From assembly GCA_026874595.1 (NCBI GenBank), contig CM049312.1:54751429-54815428 (forward strand): DNA of 64,000 nucleotides, in the 5' to 3' direction. The notes beneath the pieces were generated by a model. That model was not told the DNA's origin. It saw nothing but the letters and a program-made list of their open reading frames with translations, and ran no database searches. The position numbers were made by a program, and so were the translations under genes. Origin of the DNA: Sipunculus nudus (Eukaryota; Annelida; Sipuncula; Golfingiida; Sipunculidae). This document shows, in pieces, positions 9,531 through 20,483 of the stretch (its first letter is position 1; each line of letters starts with the position of its first letter).

Positions 9531-12500
9531 AAATGTGAAGTGCCTGCAGGGCCTCTGTCAAGGTATTTTGTCAGGATGTCTGCTGGGACCAGGTAAATAT
9601 GTTTATTGCCAGGTTGTGGGTAAATCTGTAAAGCACTACAGTTCTACCTGCAGGGAAAGGCTGACTGCTGACCACATTCTTATATAAACAGCAATACTAG
9701 GACTGGAGGATCATGGATGTTTTGGTTGTACTGTGATATAAATTCAGTCAGATTAGGACCCATGCTCTTTGTCAGAATACTCTGTCTGATCACAGAAATA
9801 TCACCTCTCAGGGTCAGCAGAGAGAAGACACAACAGTTCACCTGCCTGACCTGAAATCTTCACTGTTTCAGATACACTGGAACCAGGATACCAGTTACCT
9901 ATGTCAAAACAAACTGTGCAGGACTAGTGATATAATTTATGTCAAAACAAGCTGTCCAGCATTAGTGATATAGATGGGAATGTGGACTGCTACTTCTGCC
10001 TTCTTGTGGTGAGGCTTTCAAGGGCTAGGTGATTCTACTTAACTGTAGAATATAAATGTACTTATATATTAACAATTTTACCAGGCATTTCTCCCAGTAC
10101 TGCTGCACAAAAAGTGTAGTGCTCTTTCTTACTGTACTTGATTTGATTGACATGAGTCTTCTGCTAACAATCAACATAGTTCATTCAATGGTACAAACTC
10201 AACAACTAGATGGGTTGGCTCAATATATCAATTGATACAAGTTAATGTGATAATGGATGGATCTGACAAGAATCAATGTAATTATTTATGACTCTGTAAA
10301 AGAACTGGTATATCAACCAAATTTGTGAGTTTTATGTCCTCCGCTTCTGCCTCATGTTATTTTAGCTTGCCTTCTCGATATATTTTAGCTTTTATTGTCC
10401 CCTGAAGATTTCTCCACATGTCATAGTGACTGTGTTTTAGTTTTCATTATCCCCTGAAGATGTATCCACATGTCTTAATTTGTTGTGAATTGGGAAACAA
10501 AGGGAAAATTTTGTCTTGGTTTGGAGCTGGTGATGATAAATTTTCAGATAGACACTCCAAAACCAATCCAAACTGAGGTATGCATGAGAGCAATCATTGT
10601 CCCAAATTTGAATGAAATCTGATAATATTACAGAAAGTTATTGCATGAAAACAAAAACCTGATGGACAGACAGACAGAAAAACCCAATCAATGTCATCAA
10701 AAAAAGCAAGGCAATCTTCATAAAATTGAATAGCAAACCAAATGACTTCATTTCTATTTATACCTGCATGGCCAACAAACAAATAACTGTACCTTCAGCC
10801 ATTGGCAAAGAAATGATATACAAGCGATCAGTAGCACATAGTAAGGGGAGGCTAGGGCAGTGCTGTCAATCAACGGGCAGCACTGACATCCAGATTATAC
10901 AACATGAACTGACCCAGTCACATGCTCCCAGTACAGGTGATGTATGATGTTATTAAGCAAATGGTCAGAGGCACTGCCACAGCCTGTCACCATGACATCA
11001 ACAGACATCACTTTCCTGTTCATGTCTACTTAAGATTCTTCATGGCAGCTAAAACCTTTCATGTCCTCATTTTCCAGTCCTGCATCATGTCAGTATACTG
11101 TGGTTGGCTTTAAATTCACCAGGCTGAAGTTTGGTGATTTCTAAATTTTGAACATTTTGTGAGGGATTCATTTTAATGATTGCATCAGAATACATTTATC
11201 TATAAAATCTAAGTACACCAGTTCTGATACCCTGCATGCACAGATTAGGTTGCTGATTAATGAACCATGTTTTCAGAAGTGTGATAACTAATCTGTTGGT
11301 GCAGATGTATCATGTCTGCTTCTCAGTTTATAGGACATCTTATTACCGGGGATTCACATCTGTGGGTATTTTCATTTGTGAATACCATTATTTAGGACAA
11401 TACAGATTTTTTCTAAGGTCCTTAGCCTTGGATCAAAAGTCCTATTGCCCTGATTCTGACAGATGGCTAAACCTGCATTTCTGTGTGAAGCCACCACCTA
11501 TGTGGTCCTGTGATGTCTAATGACCAAATGATGGTACATAACAACATAGGCTAAAGGTTGCATATATAAAAGCTGTTAAACCAGCTTTATTGGTTGCTTC
11601 TATATTATACGCAGCAATTGAGCAGCGATCTGTTAACAGATATACACTAGTAGCTGCAATAAAAATAACTGAAGACATTTTCGGCTGTTATATCACAATA
11701 GGCTTTTTTCCCAGTATTTGGTGTTTTTTTTACAGAATAACCAGCACATAAATTGTAAAACTTCCACAATAATCATTTGTTCCAATCCATTGCTTTATCA
11801 AAATAATTTTCTTTAAAAAACTCTATAATTTAGAAATCTATGAATATGAATAATTTTTATTGAAACCACAATATTAGTTAGATTTGCCTAAGTAGTACTG
11901 TTTCCCTGAAATACCAAGAGTGTTTTAATTTTAATATTTTATAATTTCTTTCTTATCCTGATGACTGGCTATTCTCACATTATTTTGTTTTTTATATCTG
12001 TATGTGTTCAGATATCAAGCTATTCAGATAATTTCACCACTGATATCTTGGTACACTGTGAGTTTTTATATTACAGCTTGTTACACTGCATCAGACAGTT
12101 ACCTTGGAGATGTGAAACTCTAACAACCACTGAAATTTCTGCTGAATATAGATCTATACACTTTACTGATCTTCTGATGTGAAAACAGATATCCTAAATA
12201 CACAGACAGGCAGTTCACCTATTGCCAATTAAATTTTGTTTTGATATAAGAAATATAAGCTTAATGAAACAGGGAACACACATATAATAATCAGAAATGA
12301 TGTGGACCATCAGGGTCCCAAATCTAGGTCCTGCTATGCCAAGTTTCTTGAGATCATGCTTTTGATAGGAATTCCAATATCAATGCCTGGATTAAGCTAT
12401 ACTGGATTTCTAATGAGTGAGAAATTTTAAAGCTCAATCCCTTCCACAGAAATCTATATTTCAAGGTGACTGCTTGAGCAGTTCTTGAAAGGATAAGCAC

Positions 12501-12588
12501 AAGGAAACTTTTTATAGACTGAAGCTTGGTGGCCATACTGGATTTCTCATTTGTCTGATAATAGCACAAGTCCTCTCGTAGGCAACAA
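9531..12588. other. Unannotated intronic sequence
   Basis: About 3 kb of single-copy-looking AT-rich sequence. I see no coding exon, RNA gene or transposon end. A slightly GC-richer stretch at 10840-11020 has CTGTCAATCA and TCACATG motifs but nothing that supports a specific call. Confidence 0.6.
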
Positions 12589-12750
12589 TCTATACATTAA
12601 TAGTGAAAAGCAATTTGTGTGATTTTCTGTATCTTCTCTGATACCACTTAACGGATCGCTGTTTTTTTTTACATACATATGCTTGGGGTTTGTCCGCAGA
12701 GATTTCTACCACTTTCATTTGCAAAATTTGCATAATACATGCATAATTAA
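12589..12750 (+). mobile_element. Helitron 5' end fragment
   Basis: Starting with TC after an A, this reads TCTATACATTAATAGTG and then AATTTGTGTGATTTTCTG. It aligns along 150 bp with the start of the complete short Helitron at 16898, sharing TTTGTGTGATTTT, ACATACATAT and GGTTTGTCC. It is cut off at 12750/12751 where another element begins, so its CTRR end is missing. Confidence 0.65.
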
Positions 12751-12929
12751 CTAGACATTTCTTGGCACCGCAGGTGCCAGAGTATCCCCAGACATAGAGG
12801 CCCCCCCCCTTTAAGAATAAACCCCCATTTTTAGCAGCATATACTGACACTTGGTATATTTATTGTTTCTTCCATCTAACAATCCACAATCTTGTTGAAG
12901 ATGTTGGTCCTGTGACCTTGATCTTTTTA

Positions 12930-15560
12930 AAGATGTGTCCTGTGACCCTGACCTTTGGCCTCATGACCCCAAAATCAATTCTGGTCTTGCTTTTCCAATG
13001 GGACATATGCAAGTCAAGTTTGAAATCTATACATCAATAAAAGAAGGAATTATCATCCAGAAACTAATTTTTGGACAGATGGCTCCTGTGACCTTCACCT
13101 TTGACCTTGTGACCTCAAAATTGATAGTGTTCTTCCTCTCTTTGAAGGAGAACTATATGTGCAAGATGAAAGATCTGAGATGAAATGTTTGGCTGAAAAT
13201 GCATCACCATCTTTTTAAAGATGTGTCCTGTGACCTTGACCTTTGACCTCATGACCCCAAAATCAATTTTGGTCTTGCCTTTCCTATGGGACATATACAA
13301 GTCAAGTTTGAAATCCATACATCAATAAAAGCAGGAATTATCATCCAGAAACTAATTTTTGGACAGATGGCTCCTGTGACCTTCACCTTTGACTCTGTGA
13401 CCTCAAAATTGATAGTGTTCTTCCTCTCTTGGCAGGTGAACTATATGCGCAGGATGAAAGATCTGACATGAAATGTTTGGCTGAAAATGCATCCACAATC
13501 TTTTTAAGATGTGTCCTGTGACCTTGACCTTTGACCTCATGACCCCAAAATCAATTTGGGTCTTGCTTTTCCAATGGGACATATACAAGTCAAGTTTGAA
13601 ATCCATACATCAATAAAAGCAGGAATTATCATCCAGGAACTAATTTTTGGACAGATGGCTCCTGTGACCTTCACCTTTGACCTTGTGACCTCAAAACTGA
13701 TAGGGGTCTTCCTCTATTGGCAGATGACTTATATGTGCAAGATGAAAGGTCTGAGATGAAATGTTTGGCTGAAAATGCATCCACAATCTTTTAAAAGATG
13801 TGTCCTGTGACCTTGACCTTTGACCTCATGACCCAAAAATCAATTTGGGTCTTGCTTTTCCAATGGGTCAAATTCAAGTCAAGTTTGAAATCCATACATC
13901 AACTAGACATTTCTTGGCACCGCAGGTGCCAGAGAATCCCCAGACATAGTAGGCCCCCCTCCTACAAGAACAGACCCCCATTTTTAGCAGCATATACTGA
14001 CACTTGGCATATTTATTGTTTATTCCATCTAACGATCCACAATCTTGTTGAAGATGTTGGTCCTGTGACCTTGATCTTTTTAAAGATGTGTCCTGTGACC
14101 TTGACCTTTGATCTCATAACCCCAAAATCAATTTGGGTCTTGCTTTTCCAATGGGACATATGCAAGTCAAGTTTGAAATCTATACATCAATAAAGCAGGA
14201 ATTATCATCCAGAAACTTATTTTTGGACAGATGGCTCCTGTGACCTTCACCTTTGACCTTGTGACCTCAAAATTGATAGTGTTCTTCCTCTCTTGGCAGG
14301 AGAACTATATGTGTAAGATGAAAGATATGAAATGAAATGTTTGACTGAAAATGCATCCACATCTTTTTAAAGATGTGTCCTGTGACCTTGACCTTTGACC
14401 TCATGACCCCAAAATCAATTTTGGTCTTACTTTTCCAATGGGACATATACAAGTCAAGTTTGAAACACATACATCAATAAAAGCAAGAATTATCATCCAG
14501 AAACTAATTTTTGGACATATGGCTCCTGTGACCTTCATCTTTGACCTTGTGACCTCAAAACTGATAGGGTCTTCCACTCTTGGCAGGTAAACTATATGTG
14601 CAAGAGGAAAGATCTGAGATGAATTGTTTGGCTGAAAATGCATCCACAATCTTTTTAAAGAGGTTTCCTGTGACCTTGACCTTTGACCTCATGACCCCAA
14701 AATCAATTTGGGTCTTGCTTTTCTAATGGGTCAATAACAAAGCCAAGTTTGAAATCCATACATCAGTAAAAGATGGAATTATCATCTAGAAACTAATTTT
14801 TGGACAGATGGCTCCTGTGACCTTCACCTTTGACCTTGTGACCTCAAAACTGATAGGGTTCTTCCTCTCTTGGCAGGTGAACTATATGTGCAAGATGAAA
14901 GACCTGAAATGAAATGTTTGGCTGAAAATGCATCCACATCTTTTTAAAGATGTGACCTTGACCTTTGACCTCATGACCCCAAAATCAATTTGGGTCTTGC
15001 TTTTCCAATGGGACATATATAAGTCAAGTTTGAAATCCATACATCAATAAAAGCAGGAATTATCATCCAGAAACTAATTTTTGGACATATGGCTCCTGTG
15101 ACCTTCACCTTTGACCTTGTGACCTCAAAATTGATAGGGGTTTTTCACTCTTGGCAGGTGAACTATATGTGCAAGATGAAAGATCTGAGATGAATTGTTT
15201 GGCTGAAAATGCATCCACAATCTTTTTATAGAGGTTTCCTGTGACCTTGACCTTTGACCTCATGACCCCAAATTCAATTCCGGTCTTGCTTTTCAAATGG
15301 GTCAAGTACAAGTCAAGTTTGAAATCCAAACATCAATAAAAGAAGGAATTATCATCCAGAAACTAATTTTTGGACAGATGGCTCCTGTGACCTTCACCTT
15401 TGACCTTGTGACCTCAAATCTGATAGGGTTCTTCCTCTCTTGGCAGGTGAACTATATGTGCAAGATGAAAGACCTGAGATGAAATGTTTGGCTGAAAATG
15501 CATCCACATCTTTTTGAAGATGTGACCTTGACCTTTGACCTCATGACCCCAAAATCAATT
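12930..15560 (-). repeat. 288-bp tandem repeats carrying nuclear-receptor-type half-sites
   Basis: About ten units of 282-290 bp make up the core of the Helitron-like element, interrupted at 13903-14085 by a duplicated element end. Each unit carries one block CCTGTGACCTTGACCTTTGA followed by CCTCATGACC, and most carry a second, diverged block CTGTGACCTTCACCTTTGAC followed by CTTGTGACC. On the minus strand these are AGGTCA half-sites spaced 0, 1 and 2 bases apart. They include AGGTCAAAGGTCA (a perfect DR1) and TCAAGGTCA (an ERR/SF-1-type site). The first kind occurs near 12946, 13228, 13516, 13803, 14093, 14380, 14668, 14950, 15238 and 15522. The second occurs near 13083, 13371, 13662, 14236, 14523, 14813, 15097 and 15387. 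Short frames inside the units repeat with them and are not genes. Confidence 0.93.
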
Positions 15561-16106
15561 TAGGTTTGAAATCCATATGGCTATCAACACTGGAGATATC
15601 ATAAGAGGTGTGTGATTTTCACCATATATGGCAATATTCAAGGTCAAGGCCACTATCATAGGAAAGGTTATGACCCCAATTTAAATAAGCATCATCCCAT
15701 AACCCATACCTATGTATATGCATAATATAAAAGAAATCTGTCCATTAGTTTTTGACTTATAATGCTCACAGTGCTGTAAGGTGGCAATTTAGGGGGTATT
15801 AAACGGCACGAAAAAAAGTAAAGAATAATAGGTGGCGCCACCAGTTTCTGGAACATGACAACCCTATCCATGATCTTCCATCAACTTGATTTTGGGATAA
15901 ATCCATGCAAGATTTCTTGAGATATTAAAGAATTTGTGTGATTTTCCCCAAAATTGGACCTATTCAAGGTCAAGGACACTCTCCTAGTAAAGGTCATGAC
16001 CTCATTTTAAATAGGCGTCGTCCTCTTACCCATATCTATACATATACCAAGTTTGGTAAAGTTCCGTGAAATATTTTTTGGGTTATCGCGCCAACAAGAT
16101 TCATAT

Positions 16107-16107
<1 letters not shown>

Positions 16108-16140
<33 letters not shown>
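16108..16140 (+). repeat. (CGG)11 trinucleotide tract
   Basis: Eleven uninterrupted CGG triplets lie just inside the 5' end of the Helitron-like element. The equivalent spot in family 2 (about 23150-23175) reads GCGGCGGCCACAGCCGCGG. The tract therefore probably grew from a GC-rich element sequence. Any poly-Arg or poly-Ala frame over it is an artefact. Confidence 0.95.
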
Positions 16141-16182
16141 GACCGGTATGAAAACATAGTATCCCCCGACTTTGTCTGGGGA

Positions 16183-16897
16183 TACAATAATTTAAATATC
16201 CCCCCCCCCATGGGAGCCCCTCTTCTTTGTGCATTGGGGCTTGTAAACACAACAGCCATAGAGTGTGTGATGCTGGACCCAAGTTTTCTTGCTCTATGTG
16301 GGGTTTTTGTTCATTTCGCTGTCATTGGCCCATAATAATCCCCATTAGTGATCCCTTCTCAAAAGGCAACCTCCGCACAGGGATTAGGTCTATTGTGCAC
16401 AAGGAATCCCTCCACAGATGAGATCTCGCATGAGAAGAATGCTCAAAAGGGGGATCTTTAAAAGAATCATAACAATCCAAATGGTAGTGAATGCAGTGAC
16501 TGTCTCACTGGAAAACATTGGCTCTGCTTTCAAACAGGAATGCTCTTTGGGAGTGCGTGATATTTAAAAAACTTAAAAGCCATTAAATGTACCACATACC
16601 ATAATCATGCTACCATAAACTTTTGTGCAGCGGGATTGCCCAACCATGTGAGCGCACAGTTTTTGTATGTGATAATGGGAATGCAATTATCGAGAACACA
16701 TCTCAGCCCCACTGCCATGCAAGATAACAGGTTCCTTTACTGGAGGATTGACGGGCTAAGAGGGGCAACTTAAATAGCAATGTTCAACATAATATATTTT
16801 CATATAAAATGATTTTCATTATCATATCATCTTCTCCAAAAATTTCTCCTGCCAATCTCTTGCTTTCAATAAGATTTTTATGCATACTTATAAAGGA
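16183..16897. other. Unannotated intronic sequence
   Basis: Sequence between two Helitron-type elements, with a C9 run at 16201. I see no coding, RNA or transposon signature. Confidence 0.55.
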
Positions 16898-17224
16898 TCT
16901 ATATATTAAAAGCGTAACACGATTTGTGTGATTTTTCTGTTTTTCCTCTCCTTACCACTGTATAGATTGCCGTGATTTTCAACATACATATTTTTTGGAT
17001 TTGTCCAAAGATATTCCACCATTCATACCGGAACGTATTCGTCCAAGTCATCCAGATTCAGACACAAGGTAAACCCAAAAGACAGAACACTTTCAACAAA
17101 TGTTGTCTTCAAAGAGATCCTATGATGGTAACACTGTACAACCATGACATTCAACTAAGAAAGATTAATTGACATCAGAACTAACTGCTTGCCCCAGACC
17201 ATGCATAGCACGGGTAATTGCTAG
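16898..17224 (+). mobile_element. Short complete Helitron (327 bp, non-autonomous)
   Basis: The element begins TCTATATATTAAAAGCG after an A and ends CACGGGTAATTGCTAG before a T. This is the canonical A|TC...CTAG|T signature of a Helitron inserted at an AT dinucleotide, without target duplication or inverted repeats. The 3' hairpin is weak (AGCA/TGCT). The interior is noncoding. The first 150 bp match the truncated 5' fragment at 12589. Confidence 0.82.
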
Positions 17225-18464
17225 TCTTATTGTTTGGGCATATAATGAGATAAGTGTGGAGGAGACTGCATGATGACGAGACAGATTTACATACTTACGT
17301 CAGGACAAATTGACAGGCACCCAATGTGATTACTATAGAGTGCCATTCAAGGTGGTGCCCTAATAAAAATGCTATAACAGAATTACTGCCCAGAGATCAG
17401 AAAATGTGCTAAGCCAGATGTCATTTTCATAATTTTACACCTCAAGACAGTTATTAAATCAAATATGGTAAGGAGAGCAGGGGCTGTCAATCAAACAGAG
17501 GCTCGTAGCAGCCCCTGTGTGAGGCAGTTAGCAGTGAAGCAGTGCTGCCCTGGGCTGGGGCTGACAGCCTTTGCTGATGGATAGAGCTTGGCTAATGCTG
17601 TAGCTTGGTTCTTATCAATTTGCTCCTGGCTGTGACCCTGTAACATTTATTTCTTGTCAAGACCTCCTATAAATCAATGATTTAACAGCATGGTTTTGCA
17701 CCTAGCCTCTTTTAATTATTTATAGCCTCAGTAAAACTCATTCCGTCCTCCAGCATGGGAGGAACAATTACATCAACCTGCTAGCAGGGTGCGTGACAAG
17801 TGACTGCTTCAGGTGTTTTATTTGCAGCACAAACACAGTTAAATTAAATGGCAATCCATCAATGCTGCACAGTTCCTGTGTCAGACAGACACAAACTCCC
17901 AGCGCTGATTAAAAATAGATATGCTGTCATCCAAGTCACAACTTAGCTAAATAATGTAACATGGGTTTGCTGTCAACCAAGTGATGTCTTGACTGAATGT
18001 GGTTCAGGTGTCACCCATGTAACAACTAGGGTGAATATTTAACATGACAGTAACTTTATATAGACTGTTTCCCAATTGACAACTCAGCTGAATAAATAAA
18101 CATGTATAGGAATGCTGTTATCCAAGTAACAACTGTATGAGCTGAATATCTAAACAAGGTCAGGCTGTCACTTTACTAACAACTGGGCCAAATATCTAAA
18201 CATGTGTAGCCTGTGACCGGGAGCTTCGAGCTTTGCGATCTCGGCCCACATGAAGATGGACTACTCCAGATCAGATCACTGAGATCACAGAAAACAGGGC
18301 CAATGATGTTGGAACAGCTTTAGTTTGGACCGTATAGATTGAAAATAAAACAGTTTCACTTCAGAGTAAGATAAAATTTAACAAGTAATGATTCAAATCA
18401 AAGAAACCATACAGGTTTCTTGTGATTTGAATGTAAAACTTAATTAAATTACACTAAAAAGATA
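17225..18464. other. Unannotated intronic sequence, partly GC-richer
   Basis: No gene or transposon end is visible. The stretch 17460-17640 is GC-richer than its surroundings, with CTGTCAATCA and GGCTGGGGCTGACAG motifs. It could be regulatory, but nothing in the sequence proves it. Confidence 0.5.
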
Positions 18465-18736
18465 CACCAGAACCTGCCGTGTAGGAACACCAGGATGAGC
18501 GGACACCTTCGATTACCGACACTAAGCCAATGTCCCGACCCATTTCCCATTAAAATTGACCTGTCATGAACGGACACCCGAGTCCGATTTATCAGTGGCC
18601 ACCAGTTACGCTGCAAGGGTATACCAGCTGAGCAACTCTGCGGAATGCTTCGTGCACGCAGTGAACGGCTTGTATATAGATTCATTTATAGATATTATGT
18701 AAATCACGGGAATTCCGTATCACATGACTGACACAA

Positions 18737-18738
<2 letters not shown>

Positions 18739-18798
<60 letters not shown>
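18739..18798. repeat. (TA)n microsatellite
   Basis: About 60 bp of TA dinucleotides inside the pogo-like element. Confidence 0.95.
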
Positions 18799-18801
<3 letters not shown>

Positions 18802-18870
18802 CACAGAAGTCTGGGTAATGAGACCACCCTTGGGACTGACCAAAAGTGGTCTTAATTCACGAGAGAATTT

Positions 18871-18950
18871 GGGGGTTTTATTATGTAAACCAAAAATGTG
18901 AACGTTTTCTGTTTTAATGAGAAAAAAACAGACAAAGCATAGGGAGGGGA
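18871..18950 (+). mobile_element. Terminal/ICR fragment of a DIRS-type element
   Basis: GGGGGTTTTATTATGTAAAC is followed by AACGTTTTCTGTTTTAATGA, GAAAAAAACAGACA and then AGGGAGGGGAG. This follows 25336-25420 of the DIRS element almost base for base in the same order, with about 15-20% divergence. No DIRS coding sequence accompanies it. It is a solo terminal remnant of a related subfamily. Confidence 0.65.
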
Positions 18951-19304
18951 GATAGAAATCTATACAAGTCGATGAGGATTGTTCGAAATGTGCACAGAGT
19001 AGACGTCCCAGGAGCAGCAGGAACCAACAAAACCGTCCAGGAAGTGGTAGGCAAGGTGTAACAAGGTGAGAATTGGACCACCTCACTCACAGCCAACACC
19101 TCACAGCATCAACATTAGGTGACCCGAGTCTTTTTCCGTCATATAAGCGGGCAGACAAGTGGTTTGCGCCGGCAAAATTGCGGCACTATTTCAAGGTTGC
19201 AAAAAAAAATAAACATAGCATATTTGATAATTGTAATTCTAAATGTTGCAAAAGACGTCAAAAGATTGATTAACAAAAACAATTTGGCCTGCGCAACACT
19301 CAAA

Positions 19305-19800
19305 ATATGACTGCGGGTGCACCTACAGGTGACAGCAGCCAAAAGCTCCTGAATACCCTGGTGTTTCCGCCATATTGAATGTCTGCCTCATTTGAGGCCC
19401 AGTCATGGCAATGTAAATCATCGCTGAATTTGAGGCATCCTGTCATAATCTCAATATCAAGATAAAAGTTACATGTTGAAAATAATTTCCCTCCACATAC
19501 TGAGGTTAAAGTCAATTTATTTGAGTCGATTTCAGCATTTGAATTCACTGTACATAGTTCAAATTTGATTGCGAGTAGCACCGGCTGGCAACAGCTACCA
19601 AACGCTCCCGATCACCCCAGCGTTTCCGCCATATTGAATGCCCGCCTGATGTTAAACCAAGTCACCGAAATGTTGATCTGACTAAATCATGGCTGAATTT
19701 TAGGCATCCGGTCATAATTTCAATGTTGGGATAAAATTCTGATGTCGAAAATTGATATCAATCCAATATTGAGTTTGAGGTGTCTGGATTTGAATGATTT
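19305..19800. repeat. Imperfect tandem duplication (about 260-bp unit)
   Basis: Two blocks share, in the same order, a CAGCxxCCAAAxGCTCC motif, GTTTCCGCCATATTGAATG, a CATGGCTGAATTTxAGGCATC-like segment, GGTCATAATxTCAATxTxG and a TGAATTxAxTG segment. They are clearly homologous but diverged. The shared CCGCCATATTG resembles a YY1-type motif. Confidence 0.6.
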
Positions 19801-20483
19801 CCCTTGGACTGTGGCAAGGGATATGAAATAAAACTCTTTGACAATAAGACTCTTTGACTTTGATAGACAAATTTTCTCTTCAGCGCAGTTGATAGAACAT
19901 TACATAAATTTTAATTGTTCATTAAAAATTAAAATTAATGCAATATCTTAATGACACCCTTATCTTTCATTCAAAATATTCTCCTGTCATGCAAGTTTGG
20001 CTAGACCAGAGGTTTGCAGAATGACATTTATTTATTTATTCAAAAACAAATATTTATTTATTCAGAAACAATATGTGATTCAGAAATATTATAGATATAT
20101 TATTTCTATGAAATTGTAATTATGATCCACCAATATTTAATTTTGTATTTATGAATGAACCAGCTCTTGAAAGACTTTTAATCATGACATAAAAAAATCT
20201 GCTTTCCTGTGTTAGATGTCCACATAAATATTTGTTCATATATTATTGATATAAAAAAAATATTTTATTTTTATATACTTATAGGTATGTGATTCTTCTG
20301 TTTTAATTGTTGAATGAATCTGCATACATTAATAATTATTCCCAGCCGCATCTGTCCCTACCTCTCATGAAGGGACACCTGCAATGTAGGGACACTTTGC
20401 CGATATCCCACAGGTGTCCCCCCCCACGACAGATTCTGCTGTATAGTTTAACTAGATACATATATTTTAACTTACACAAAATT

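Larger units (their letters stand above)
12751..16182 (-). mobile_element. Helitron-like non-autonomous element, family 1
   Basis: Read on the minus strand, the 3' end is a hairpin (GGCACCTGCGGTGCC) then AAGAAATGT and CTAG, followed by T. This is the classic Helitron hairpin-CTRR|T arrangement. The other end is a hairpin on the same strand, TCCCCAGACA and GGGGGATAC around a short loop, preceded by ATTGTA. The exact 5' base is therefore uncertain: A|TC is possible. The body holds about ten 288-bp tandem repeats (12930-15560), a unique region with GGTGGCGCCACC palindromes, and an 11-unit CGG tract. A second copy of the 3' end lies inside at 13903, so this may be a head-to-tail partial dimer. 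No Rep/helicase frame is present. Confidence 0.7.
18465..20441. mobile_element. pogo/Tigger-like element 1 (about 2 kb, degenerate)
   Basis: The left end reads CACCAGAACCTGCCGTGTAG and the inverted right end CAGCAGAATCTGTCGTGGGG. Both are followed inside by GGACACC-type repeats and flanked by TA. Multiple GGACACC/GGTGTCC copies near each end resemble Tigger/pogo termini of the Tc1/mariner group. No transposase is intact. Inside lie a (TA)n tract, a DIRS terminal fragment (18871-18950) and an imperfect duplication (19305-19800), so this element has been a landing site for others. Confidence 0.6.

Noticed and set aside
12935-15482. Repeated 60-80 residue frames with QVKFEI and FGQMAPVTFTFD motifs
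   Set aside because: They recur once per 288-bp unit of a transposon array on both strands and contain frequent frameshifts and stops. They are not genes.
16007-16335. Poly-Arg / poly-Ala frames
   Set aside because: Produced by the CGG tract in different frames.
18465-18685. 78-residue minus-strand frame
   Set aside because: It spans the terminal repeats of the pogo-like element and has no recognisable domain.
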